The translations under genes and the position numbers were made by a program. From assembly GCA_019747615.1 (NCBI GenBank), contig JAIEQQ010000390.1, positions 1-8,199 of the forward strand: a DNA stretch of 8,199 nucleotides, written 5' to 3'. This DNA comes from Phycisphaerales bacterium. Its GTDB lineage: Bacteria; Planctomycetota; Phycisphaerae; Phycisphaerales; UBA1924. Below the pieces are notes generated by a model. That model saw only the letters and a program-made list of their open reading frames with translations, was not told the DNA's origin and did not search any database. Below are positions 1 to 4,992 of this stretch, piece after piece; the stretch's first letter is position 1, and the number at the start of each line of letters is the position of its first letter.

Positions 1-45
1 GCGCCTCAAGACACCACCGGCCTCGCGGCCCGGCCGGAGGGTGGG

Positions 46-60
46 TACGCTGGCGTTGTG
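46..60 (+). promoter_or_regulatory. Candidate leaderless promoter -10 box for the first gene
   Basis: TACGCT at 46-51 fits the TANNNT pattern of a bacterial -10 box and ends 6 nt before the GTG at 58. Transcription would start at or beside the start codon, so the mRNA would have no 5' leader. No good -35 is visible 16-18 bp upstream. The GGAGG at 36-40 lies 17 nt from the GTG, too far to act as a normal Shine-Dalgarno site. The same hexamer serves the apt promoter on the other strand. This is inferred from sequence only. Confidence 0.45.
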
Positions 61-564
61 ACCACGCCGACTGCGAATCCGAACTCGACGAGCTCAACAG
101 CGCCGGCAGTGCCGACGCAGAACGCGCCTGCGGCGCCGTCGATCGTGTCGTCATCGGGGCCGCTTGCGCCGCTGGGGCCGACGATGGCGGTCGGCGGGGC
201 GTTGATCATCCTGCTGGCGCTGTACGCGCTCTGGGCGCAGCGAGCGCCGATGGAGGCGAGCCGGCGGCGGCTGCGGATCGCGACATCGCTGGTGATGATG
301 GTGCTGCTGGGGGTGTTGAGCGTGGCGCTGACAAGTGTGACCCCGGCGTCGCCTCGGATGTTCTTGCTGGCGTGGAGCGCCGTGGTGCTCCTGGTTGGGC
401 TGGTGCTGATGCTGGCGGTGATGGACGGGTTCAACACGATGAGGTTGTACAACGCCGAGCGTGCGACGATCGCGCGTCAGGTCGCGATGCAGATGGCCAA
501 GGACGCGAAAGAGCGTCAGGCGGCATCGTCGAGCCGCGTGATCGATGAGGGGCGGCAGCCATGA
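58..564 (+). CDS. Small membrane protein of unknown function, upstream partner of lpxK
   Basis: The product is 168 residues and I do not recognise its family. Residues 1-40 are rich in Pro, Ala, Ser and Thr and probably disordered. Three hydrophobic helices follow, at about 42-60, 72-94 and 101-123. The tail (about 126-168) is charged, with many Arg, Lys, Glu and Ala residues, and probably forms a cytoplasmic helix. Arg-rich residues between helices 1 and 2 (RRRLR, 69-73) suggest that loop is cytoplasmic. The start is GTG at 58, chosen because a -10-like TACGCT precedes it at leaderless spacing and no better start is visible. The stop overlaps the lpxK start as ATGA (561-564), so the two genes are almost certainly co-transcribed and translationally coupled. 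A role at the inner membrane linked to lipid A synthesis is inference from this coupling alone. Confidence 0.75.
   Translation: MTTPTANPNSTSSTAPAVPTQNAPAAPSIVSSSGPLAPLGPTMAVGGALIILLALYALWAQRAPMEASRRRLRIATSLVMMVLLGVLSVALTSVTPASPRMFLLAWSAVVLLVGLVLMLAVMDGFNTMRLYNAERATIARQVAMQMAKDAKERQAASSSRVIDEGRQP
547..552 (+). promoter_or_regulatory. Shine-Dalgarno site for lpxK
   Basis: GAGGGG ends 8 nt before the ATG at 561 and lies inside the end of the upstream gene. It supports this start and re-initiation at the ATGA overlap, in contrast to the leaderless-type starts at the first genes of other transcription units here. Confidence 0.6.
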
Positions 565-1598
565 AGCGTCCGTGGGACATCACGCGAAGGGTGCTGGGGC
601 CGGTGCTGACGCCGTTTTATCGAGCCGGGATCAATCGGCGGAACAAGGCCTTTGATGAGGGCGTGGGCGTGGTGAATGTGCCGCGGCCGGTGATCTCGAT
701 CGGCAACATCACCACCGGCGGCACGGGCAAGAGCCCGACGACGCAGTGGGTCTGCCGTCGGCTGCTGAAGCTCGGCGCGAGGCCGGCGGTTGCGCTGCGC
801 GGATACAAGCCCGACGCGACGGGCCAGAGCGACGAGGCCAGCGAGCACGCGAGGCTGCTGCCGGGCGTGCCGGTGATTGTCGGGGCGGATCGAGCCGCGG
901 CGATCAACGCGTTTCTTGCGACGCACGACGGGCGAGAGGTTTCGCACATCGTGCTGGATGACGGCTTTCAGCATCGACAACTGGCGCGCCAGCTCGACAT
1001 CGTGCTTGTGGATGCGTCGCGGAACATCCGCGCCGAGCGGCTGCTGCCGGCGGGTGACCTGCGCGAGCCGCTGGAGGGCTTGATGCGCGCCGGTGTGATG
1101 GTCATCACGCGTGGCGAGTCTCTGTCGCCGACGGACCTGAAGGACTACATCGGCGTCATCCGATCGCTGGCGCCGCGTGCGATCGTCGTTCACGCGACGC
1201 ACACGTGGACGGGCTTCCGGCTTCGCGCGCCAGGCGCGAGCGTCGATCAGGAGTTCACACTCGGGCAGAACCCGCTGGCGGGCAAGCGGGTGCTGTGTGT
1301 GTGCGCGCTGGCAAACCCGAGCGGATTTGTCGGCATGGTCGAGCGGAGCGCCGTGGGCGGGAGCGTGCGCGTGTTGACGTTCCCTGATCACGATCCGTAT
1401 CTGGAGCCAACGCTGGAGACGATCCTGGGCGCGGCGCGGGATTGCGAGGTGATCGTGACCACCGAGAAGGACTGGTCGAAGCTCTCTCGGGTGAAGCCCG
1501 ACCGCTGGCCGGGGGCGGTGGTGCGCCCGAAGCTGGAGATGGTGATCACCGCCGGTGAGCAGGATCTGGACGCGAAGCTGGCGGCGATTGTTTCATAA
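561..1598 (+). CDS. lpxK: Tetraacyldisaccharide 4'-kinase (lipid A 4'-kinase)
   Basis: LpxK uses ATP to phosphorylate the 4'-hydroxyl of the tetraacyldisaccharide 1-phosphate, giving lipid IVA, at the cytoplasmic face of the inner membrane. The product is 345 residues, a normal length. An N-terminal amphipathic or membrane-associated segment (about 1-25) is followed by the P-loop TGGTGKSP at 52-59, a RGYK motif at 80-83 and the family signature LDDGFQHR at 132-139. LLPAGDLREP lies at 161-170, FPDHDPY at 274-280 and TTEKD at 300-304. The DGFQH and DH elements correspond to residues at the active site in studied LpxK structures. The common SRGYG motif reads LRGYK here. The ATG at 561 overlaps the upstream stop and has a Shine-Dalgarno site at 547-552. 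Its presence implies an outer membrane with lipid A. No other lpx gene is in the window. Confidence 0.97.
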   Translation: MKRPWDITRRVLGPVLTPFYRAGINRRNKAFDEGVGVVNVPRPVISIGNITTGGTGKSPTTQWVCRRLLKLGARPAVALRGYKPDATGQSDEASEHARLLPGVPVIVGADRAAAINAFLATHDGREVSHIVLDDGFQHRQLARQLDIVLVDASRNIRAERLLPAGDLREPLEGLMRAGVMVITRGESLSPTDLKDYIGVIRSLAPRAIVVHATHTWTGFRLRAPGASVDQEFTLGQNPLAGKRVLCVCALANPSGFVGMVERSAVGGSVRVLTFPDHDPYLEPTLETILGAARDCEVIVTTEKDWSKLSRVKPDRWPGAVVRPKLEMVITAGEQDLDAKLAAIVS

Positions 1599-1608
1599 TA
1601 TTGAATCA

Positions 1609-1630
1609 GGCGGGTGGGGAGGGGGTTTTT
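1609..1630 (+). terminator. G-tract followed by T5 after lpxK, possible non-canonical terminator
   Basis: Ten nucleotides after the lpxK stop the coding strand carries runs of 2, 3, 4 and 5 G separated by single bases (1609-1625), followed at once by TTTTT (1626-1630). No C-rich partner precedes the G-tract, so this is not an ordinary hairpin terminator. A two-layer G-quadruplex in the RNA next to the U-run could act in the same way. A weak 7-bp inverted repeat (TCAGGCG at 1606-1612, CGCCTGA at 1652-1658) is also present. Function is inferred. Confidence 0.4.
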
Positions 1631-1737
1631 GTCGAATCGCCCGCGCGTCTGCGCCTGACCGCCCGACCCGTCAGCTGGGGGTTGCCATGGCCCAAAGAGG
1701 GCATTTGCACCAAAGTTGATCCAATCGCGGATTGGCG

Positions 1738-1767
1738 TTGAACCTCGTGGCGAAAACGTGGTACAAC
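1738..1767 (+). promoter_or_regulatory. Candidate promoter of the glycogen-binding protein gene
   Basis: TTGAAC at 1738-1743 and TACAAC at 1762-1767 are separated by 18 bp. Transcription would start near 1774 and leave a leader of about 70 nt before the ATG at 1845. The -10 lacks the final T, so the match is moderate. The rest of the lpxK to 1845 gap (246 bp) holds only the G-tract described separately and no gene that I can support. Confidence 0.35.
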
Positions 1768-1844
1768 GTATTGGGACGGCGGCGTGCCAGAGCGATATGC
1801 GACCGCTCGGCTGGCGCTGGACCTCTGAGCACAAGGGGCAACAC

Positions 1845-2159
1845 ATGGTCGTGCTGACGAACTCGGGCGAGGCGCTCTTTCGTGTGTACCTGCCGGATGC
1901 GAGCCGCGTGGAACTGGTGGGAGACTTCACGGATTGGGCGCGGGACGCGGTGCAACTGCGGCGCGAGCCGCCGGGGTGGTGGGAGGCGAAGCTCCAGATG
2001 TCGCCGGGGAAGCACCTGTTCTATTACATTGTGGATGGCATGCTCCAACTGGCCGACTATGCGGCGCACGGCGTGAAACTCGACCGGCACGGGCAGTGGC
2101 TGAGCGAGGTGAATGTGGGAGGGGAGCCTTCAGCCGCGAGCCATCAGCCGTCAGCCTGA
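1845..2159 (+). CDS. Stand-alone glycogen-binding (AMPK-beta/CBM48-like) domain protein
   Basis: The product is 104 residues, almost all of it one early-set (immunoglobulin-like) carbohydrate-binding domain of the kind found in AMPK beta subunits and glycogen-branching enzymes. The diagnostic pattern is visible: VELVGDFTDW at 22-31, GWWEAKL at 44-50, PGKHLFYYIVDG at 54-65. The aromatic residues (W31, W45, W46, Y60, Y61) are of the type that stack on glucan chains. There is no signal peptide, so it is probably cytosolic and may bring a partner to glycogen; that partner is not in the window. The ATG at 1845 is chosen because AAGGGG (1833-1838) lies 6 nt upstream and the domain begins right after it. 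An in-frame extension back to 1716 shows no conserved features. Residues 95-104 are encoded by a repeat array that also supplies the stop codon, so the C-terminus looks recently changed. Confidence 0.83.
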   Translation: MVVLTNSGEALFRVYLPDASRVELVGDFTDWARDAVQLRREPPGWWEAKLQMSPGKHLFYYIVDGMLQLADYAAHGVKLDRHGQWLSEVNVGGEPSAASHQPSA

Positions 2160-2178
2160 GGCTGAGGCTGAGGCTAAG
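2129..2178. repeat. TCAGCC / TGAGGC word-repeat array forming an imperfect hairpin
   Basis: Three TCAGCC copies (2130-2135, 2144-2149, 2151-2156) plus a variant GAGCC (2138-2142) are followed by three tandem TGAGGC units (2157-2174), which are nearly their reverse complement. The centre, TCAGCCTGAGGCTGA (2151-2165), is a perfect inverted repeat with 7-bp arms around one G. The array lies between two convergent genes and covers the last codons and stop of the glycogen-binding gene. It could terminate transcription in both directions, but there is no T-run, so this is inference. Confidence 0.6.
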
Positions 2179-2206
2179 AGCGACGTGCCGTCTTTCGCTC
2201 CCCCCC

Positions 2207-2235
2207 GATTGCCGGATGCCGGTTGCCGATTGCCG
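2207..2235. repeat. Short imperfect tandem repeat of (G)ATTGCCG
   Basis: Four units read GATTGCCG, GATGCCG, GTTGCCG and ATTGCCG in tandem, after a run of seven C (2200-2206). The array ends 6 bp before the apt stop codon, so it lies just downstream of apt in its direction of transcription. It belongs to the same class of short-word intergenic repeats seen at 2129-2178 and 3190-3495. Confidence 0.6.
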
Positions 2236-2241
2236 TCCGCC

Positions 2242-2769
2242 TCAGTACTTCAGCACGCTGTGGACTGGCCCGAAGCCGGTGAGCTTGTCGCGGCCGCGGA
2301 GGGACTCGAGCTCGATGAGCACGGTGATGCCGACGATGGTGCCTTGGAGGGACTGCACGAGTTTGCAGCAGGCTTCCATGGTGCCGCCGGTGGCGAGCAG
2401 GTCGTCAACGAGGAGGACGCGCTGGCCGGGGTGGATCGCGTCGACGTGGATTTCGACGTGGTCGGAGCCGTATTCGAGCTCGTAGGCCATCTTCATGGTT
2501 TTGGTGGGGAGCTTGCCGGGCTTGCGGACGGGGACGAAGCCGGCCGAGAGGGAGCGGGCCAGGGCGGTGCCGAAGATGAAGCCGCGGGACTCGGCGCCGA
2601 TGACCAGATCGATGCCCTTGGCGCGGAAGGGGTTGCACATGAGCTCGACAGCGAGGGCCAGGGCCCCGGCGTCGCGGAGCATGGGCGTGAAGTCCTTGAA
2701 GACGATGCCGGGCTTGGGGAAATCGGTGACATCTCGGATCAGCGATTTCAGGCGGGCGGTCTGTTCCAT
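2242..2769 (-). CDS. apt: Adenine phosphoribosyltransferase
   Basis: The enzyme converts adenine and PRPP to AMP and pyrophosphate in the cytosol (purine salvage). The product is 175 residues, normal for the family, and near-consensus throughout. It has DFPKPGIVFKDFTPML at 16-31, the ESRGFIFG segment at 60-67, VRKPGKLP at 81-88 and LEYGSDHVEIHVDAI at 98-112. The PRPP-binding motif VLLVDDLLATGGT lies at 118-130, with the adjacent acidic pair D122-D123. The ATG at 2769 is chosen over an in-frame TTG at 2805 because homology begins here and because the TTG lies inside the -35 box of the predicted promoter. The gene converges with the glycogen-binding gene and is divergent from groES, with 92 bp between the two start codons. 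Confidence 0.98.
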   Translation of the reverse strand: MEQTARLKSLIRDVTDFPKPGIVFKDFTPMLRDAGALALAVELMCNPFRAKGIDLVIGAESRGFIFGTALARSLSAGFVPVRKPGKLPTKTMKMAYELEYGSDHVEIHVDAIHPGQRVLLVDDLLATGGTMEACCKLVQSLQGTIVGITVLIELESLRGRDKLTGFGPVHSVLKY

Positions 2770-2776
2770 TGGCCAG

Positions 2777-2805
2777 AGCGTAGTGGCGCGCGGGGCCGGA
2801 TGCAA
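2777..2805 (-). promoter_or_regulatory. Leaderless-type promoter of apt
   Basis: On the minus strand, TTGCAT (2805-2800) and TACGCT (2782-2777) are separated by exactly 17 bp. The -10 box ends 7 nt before the apt ATG (2769-2767), which puts +1 at or within a base of the start codon. There is no Shine-Dalgarno sequence. This is the best-formed promoter in the window and supports leaderless initiation. Confidence 0.6.
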
Positions 2806-2814
2806 CGGCGCACA

Positions 2815-2833
2815 TTGGGCGCGCGTTGGGCGC
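2815..2833 (+). promoter_or_regulatory. Tandem TTGGGCGC box at the groES -35 region
   Basis: TTGGGCGC occurs twice with a 3-nt gap (2815-2822 and 2826-2833), an 11-bp period that puts both copies on the same face of the helix. The second copy ends exactly 17 bp before the groES -10 box, so it covers the -35 position. The same architecture (TTGGACGG twice, 3-nt gap) occurs at 6453-6471 upstream of the small basic protein gene. A regulator site is inferred; no known operator, including CIRCE, matches. Confidence 0.35.
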
Positions 2834-2850
2834 GGCTGCGGGCGCTCGGC

Positions 2851-2864
2851 TAGACTCTGCCATG
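2851..2864 (+). promoter_or_regulatory. Leaderless-type -10 box of groES
   Basis: TAGACT at 2851-2856 ends 5 nt before the groES ATG at 2862. No Shine-Dalgarno sequence fits between them. The arrangement TAGACT-CTGCC-ATG matches that of nadA (TATAGT-GTGCC-ATG) in both spacing and in the three bases before the start codon. A canonical -35 is missing; TTGGGC at 2826-2831 would need a 19-bp spacer. Confidence 0.5.
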
Positions 2865-3188
2865 GGTGAAGATTCCCCGCGGAAGACGGCGAAGCTCGAG
2901 GTCGTGGAGCCGATCGGCGATCGCGTGCTGATCCGCAAAGACGACGACAAGAAACAAACCAAGCACGGCGTTCTGCTGCCGGACAAGATCGAGATCCCGA
3001 CGATCACCGGGCGCGTCGTCGCGGTCAGCGCGAAGGTGGACGCGGACTCGAACTACCCGATCAAGAAGTACGATCGCGTGCTCTTCAACCCCAAGCACGC
3101 GATCCCGGTTGAGTTTGATGGCGACAACCGGCTGTTTGTGATCCCGGTGGATGATGTGGTGGCGGTGTTTCGGAAGGCGGAGGAATAG
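2862..3188 (+). CDS. groES: Co-chaperonin GroES (Cpn10), divergent and without a neighbouring groEL
   Basis: GroES forms the heptameric lid of the GroEL folding chamber in the cytosol. The product is 108 residues, slightly longer than the usual 95-100. The family opening PIGDRVLIRKDD lies at 17-28. A mobile loop with the hydrophobic GroEL-contact tripeptide (VLL at 37-39, within HGVLLPDK) follows, then TGRVVAVS at 49-56, YDRVLF at 70-75 and the closing strand LFVIPVDDVVAVF at 91-103. The N-terminal 13 residues are an added charged tail. The ATG at 2862 is chosen because homology begins soon after it and a -10 box lies 5 nt upstream. No groEL lies downstream; the gene is followed by a hairpin and repeats. 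Several planctomycetes carry more than one groES, so this may be a secondary copy (family knowledge from memory; assignment inferred). Confidence 0.9.
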   Translation: MGEDSPRKTAKLEVVEPIGDRVLIRKDDDKKQTKHGVLLPDKIEIPTITGRVVAVSAKVDADSNYPIKKYDRVLFNPKHAIPVEFDGDNRLFVIPVDDVVAVFRKAEE

Positions 3189-3189
3189 G

Positions 3190-3213
3190 GATCGAGGGAT
3201 CGAGGGATCGAGG
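3190..3213. repeat. Three exact tandem copies of GATCGAGG
   Basis: Three perfect 8-bp units begin 2 nt after the groES stop. They lead straight into the terminator-like hairpin at 3215-3238. This is the first of several short-word repeat families in the groES-aroA gap. Confidence 0.85.
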
Positions 3214-3214
3214 G

Positions 3215-3239
3215 AGCCCTGAGCGCGAGCTCAGGGTTT
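3215..3239 (+). terminator. GNRA-loop hairpin downstream of groES
   Basis: CCCTGAGC (3217-3224) and GCTCAGGG (3229-3236) form a perfect 8-bp stem closed by the loop GCGA, a stable GNRA tetraloop. It can be extended by a G-U and an A-U pair at the base. Only TTT follows, so it is a weak intrinsic terminator or an mRNA 3'-end stabiliser. It sits 28 nt after the groES stop. Confidence 0.5.
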
Positions 3240-3250
3240 GAAGCGGAGTA

Positions 3251-3495
3251 CGCAGAGGACGCAGAGCTGGGCGGAGAAACGCAGAGAAAGACAGGGGACG
3301 TGTACACGGAGAACACGGAGGGACGCGGAGGGAAGGGAAAAACAGCAAATGGCAAATTTGCAAGTGGCAAATCAGACGGGGAGGAGCGTTGCCGCCTGAT
3401 TGATCGCCGCGGTTGACTGATCGCGGTGTTTCTCGCGGCAGCCGTTGCGCTCGGCAATTTTCCGCTCAGCACTCATTGCTCGTTGCTCAGCACTC
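3251..3495. repeat. Gap filled with four further short-word repeat families
   Basis: This is the main part of the 310-bp groES-aroA gap. In order: CGCAGAG at 3251-3257, 3260-3266 and 3280-3286; AC[A/G]CGGAG at 3304-3311, 3313-3320 and 3323-3330; [A/G]GCAAAT at 3344-3350, 3351-3357 and 3366-3372, containing the palindrome GCAAATTTGC (3352-3361); and GCTCAGCACTC at 3464-3474 and 3485-3495, a 21-bp period. The first half is strongly purine-rich on the plus strand. I see no gene here and no convincing aroA promoter. TTGACT at 3413-3418 could be a -35 but has no partner -10. Confidence 0.7.
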
Positions 3496-3498
3496 TTC

Positions 3499-4992
3499 AT
3501 GCTCCCCACCGTTCGTGACATTGCGAAGCTGCCGATCGACCAGTGGCCCGCGGCGGTGCGTGTGGAGCCGGTGCGTGGGGCGTTTGATATCGAGGTGCGG
3601 CCGCCGGGGAGCAAGAGTTTGACGAATCGGGCGCTGCTGCTGGCGGCGCTGGCCGAGGGCGTGAGCACGTTGACGGGTGCGTTGGTGGACGCTGACGATG
3701 CGCAGGTGATGATCGCGGCCTTGCGGAAACTGGGCGCGAAGATCGAGATCACGCCGGAGGTTGACGATCGCGGCGAGTCGTGCGGCAATGCGACACTGCG
3801 CGTGCGTGGCGTGGGCGGGCGGTGGAAGATTGAGCCCGGTGAGGTGGTGACGCTGGACTTGCATAATGCGGGGACCGCGACGCGGTCCTTGACCGCCGCG
3901 GCGGTGTTGCAGCCGGCGGATGCGGGTGGCATTGTGATCGATGGCAACGCGCGGATGCGGGAGCGGCCGATCGGGGAGCTCGCGGAGCTGCTGCGCGAGC
4001 TGGGCGTGAAGGTGGAGGAGCTTGGGAAGCCGGGGTGCGTGCCGCTGAAGGTGTACGCGATGCCGAAGGATTTGGTCGGCGGGCGCGAGCTGGCGGTGCC
4101 GACAACCGCGTCGAGTCAGTTCATCTCGGCATTGATGCTGATCGCGCCGTTTGTGCCCGGCGGCCTGGCGCTGCGGTGGGTCGGGCCGGTGACGAGCTGG
4201 TCGTACATCAAGATGACTGAGGGGATGATCAACGCGGCGGGGGCTGTGGCGATTGATGAAGGTGCTCGCGTGATGCGTGTCCACGGGCCGGCCGGGCCCA
4301 CGGGCGAACGAACATCGCGATTGTCTGCGTTCGCGTATGCGGTCGAGCCGGACGCGTCGGGCGCGACGTACATGAACGCGGCGGCGGCGCTGATGCCTGA
4401 GTCGAGGTGTATTCAACCGGCGGGTGGATTTCGCTCGCTGCAGGGCGACGTCGCGTTCATGGGGGTGCTTGAGAAGGCTGGGGCGAGATCGCTGGTGAGT
4501 ACGAATTCGACGAACGTGGTCGGCGGCGAGAGCGTGAGCGCATTTGATCTTGATATGGGCCAGATGCCGGACGCCGCGATGACGGCTGCGGTCCTGGCGA
4601 GCTTCGCAAGCGGCGGCGCGTGCTCGACGTTGACGGGGCTGCGCACGCTGCGCGTGAAGGAGACCGATCGCGTCGCGGCGTTGATTGCGGAACTTGCAAA
4701 GGTTGGCGTCAAGGTGGAGTCGTTCACGCATCGCGGCGAAGATGGTGCCGACGACGAGGGCATCCGCATCACGCCGCCGACGGGCGGGATCGATTGCTCG
4801 GCGGGTGTGCCGCTGGTCGAGTTTGAGACGTACGACGACCACCGGATGGCGATGTCGCTGGCGTTGATCGGGCTGCGGCGACCGAATGTCGTGATCAAGG
4901 ACCCGGCGTGTGTGCGCAAGACGTATCCGACGTTCTGGCGGGATCTGGCGAAGGTGTATTCGCGAAAGCGTTTGGGCGCGGGCGGCATCTGA
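3499..4992 (+). CDS. aroA: 3-phosphoshikimate 1-carboxyvinyltransferase (EPSP synthase)
   Basis: This enzyme joins phosphoenolpyruvate to shikimate 3-phosphate in the pathway to chorismate and the aromatic amino acids. The product is 497 residues, longer than the usual 430-450. The excess lies in an N-terminal extension of about 28 residues and loop insertions near 86-115 and 412-432. Motifs: PGSKSLTNR at 36-44, NAGTATRS at 123-130, RMRERPIGEL at 152-161, SSQFISAL at 205-212, PDASGATY at 284-291, QMPDAAMT at 355-362, LRVKETDRV at 384-392, DDHRMAMSLALIGL at 446-459 and CVRKTYPTFW at 471-480. The position of E. coli Pro101 is Ser130, and His122 replaces the usual Gly before NAG. The ATG at 3499 has no Shine-Dalgarno sequence or nearby -10 box. 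Upstream sequence in the same frame is repeat DNA, so a start earlier is unlikely; a slightly later GTG cannot be excluded. Confidence 0.97.
   Translation: MLPTVRDIAKLPIDQWPAAVRVEPVRGAFDIEVRPPGSKSLTNRALLLAALAEGVSTLTGALVDADDAQVMIAALRKLGAKIEITPEVDDRGESCGNATLRVRGVGGRWKIEPGEVVTLDLHNAGTATRSLTAAAVLQPADAGGIVIDGNARMRERPIGELAELLRELGVKVEELGKPGCVPLKVYAMPKDLVGGRELAVPTTASSQFISALMLIAPFVPGGLALRWVGPVTSWSYIKMTEGMINAAGAVAIDEGARVMRVHGPAGPTGERTSRLSAFAYAVEPDASGATYMNAAAALMPESRCIQPAGGFRSLQGDVAFMGVLEKAGARSLVSTNSTNVVGGESVSAFDLDMGQMPDAAMTAAVLASFASGGACSTLTGLRTLRVKETDRVAALIAELAKVGVKVESFTHRGEDGADDEGIRITPPTGGIDCSAGVPLVEFETYDDHRMAMSLALIGLRRPNVVIKDPACVRKTYPTFWRDLAKVYSRKRLGAGGI

Noticed and set aside
516..1391. A 291-codon open frame antisense to lpxK
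   Set aside because: lpxK is certain from its motifs; the antisense translation is Arg/His-rich and shows no domain.
1716..1844. An upstream start for the glycogen-binding protein, adding 43 residues
   Set aside because: The added sequence is not domain-like, and a clear Shine-Dalgarno site precedes the ATG at 1845.
2770..2805. TTG at 2805 as the start of apt, adding 12 residues
   Set aside because: The extension has no family resemblance and overlaps the -35 and -10 boxes; the ATG at 2769 fits both homology and promoter.
2113..2853. A 246-codon plus-strand open frame across apt
   Set aside because: It is the complement of apt, which matches its family throughout; the Gly/Asp/Glu-rich product has no domain.
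2770..2861. A CIRCE heat-shock operator upstream of groES
   Set aside because: No TTAGCACTC-N9-GAGTGCTAA or close variant is present; only the TTGGGCGC tandem box is seen.
3190..3495. The repeat-rich gap as a CRISPR array
   Set aside because: The repeated words are 7-11 bp, differ from one another, and have no uniform spacers or cas genes nearby.
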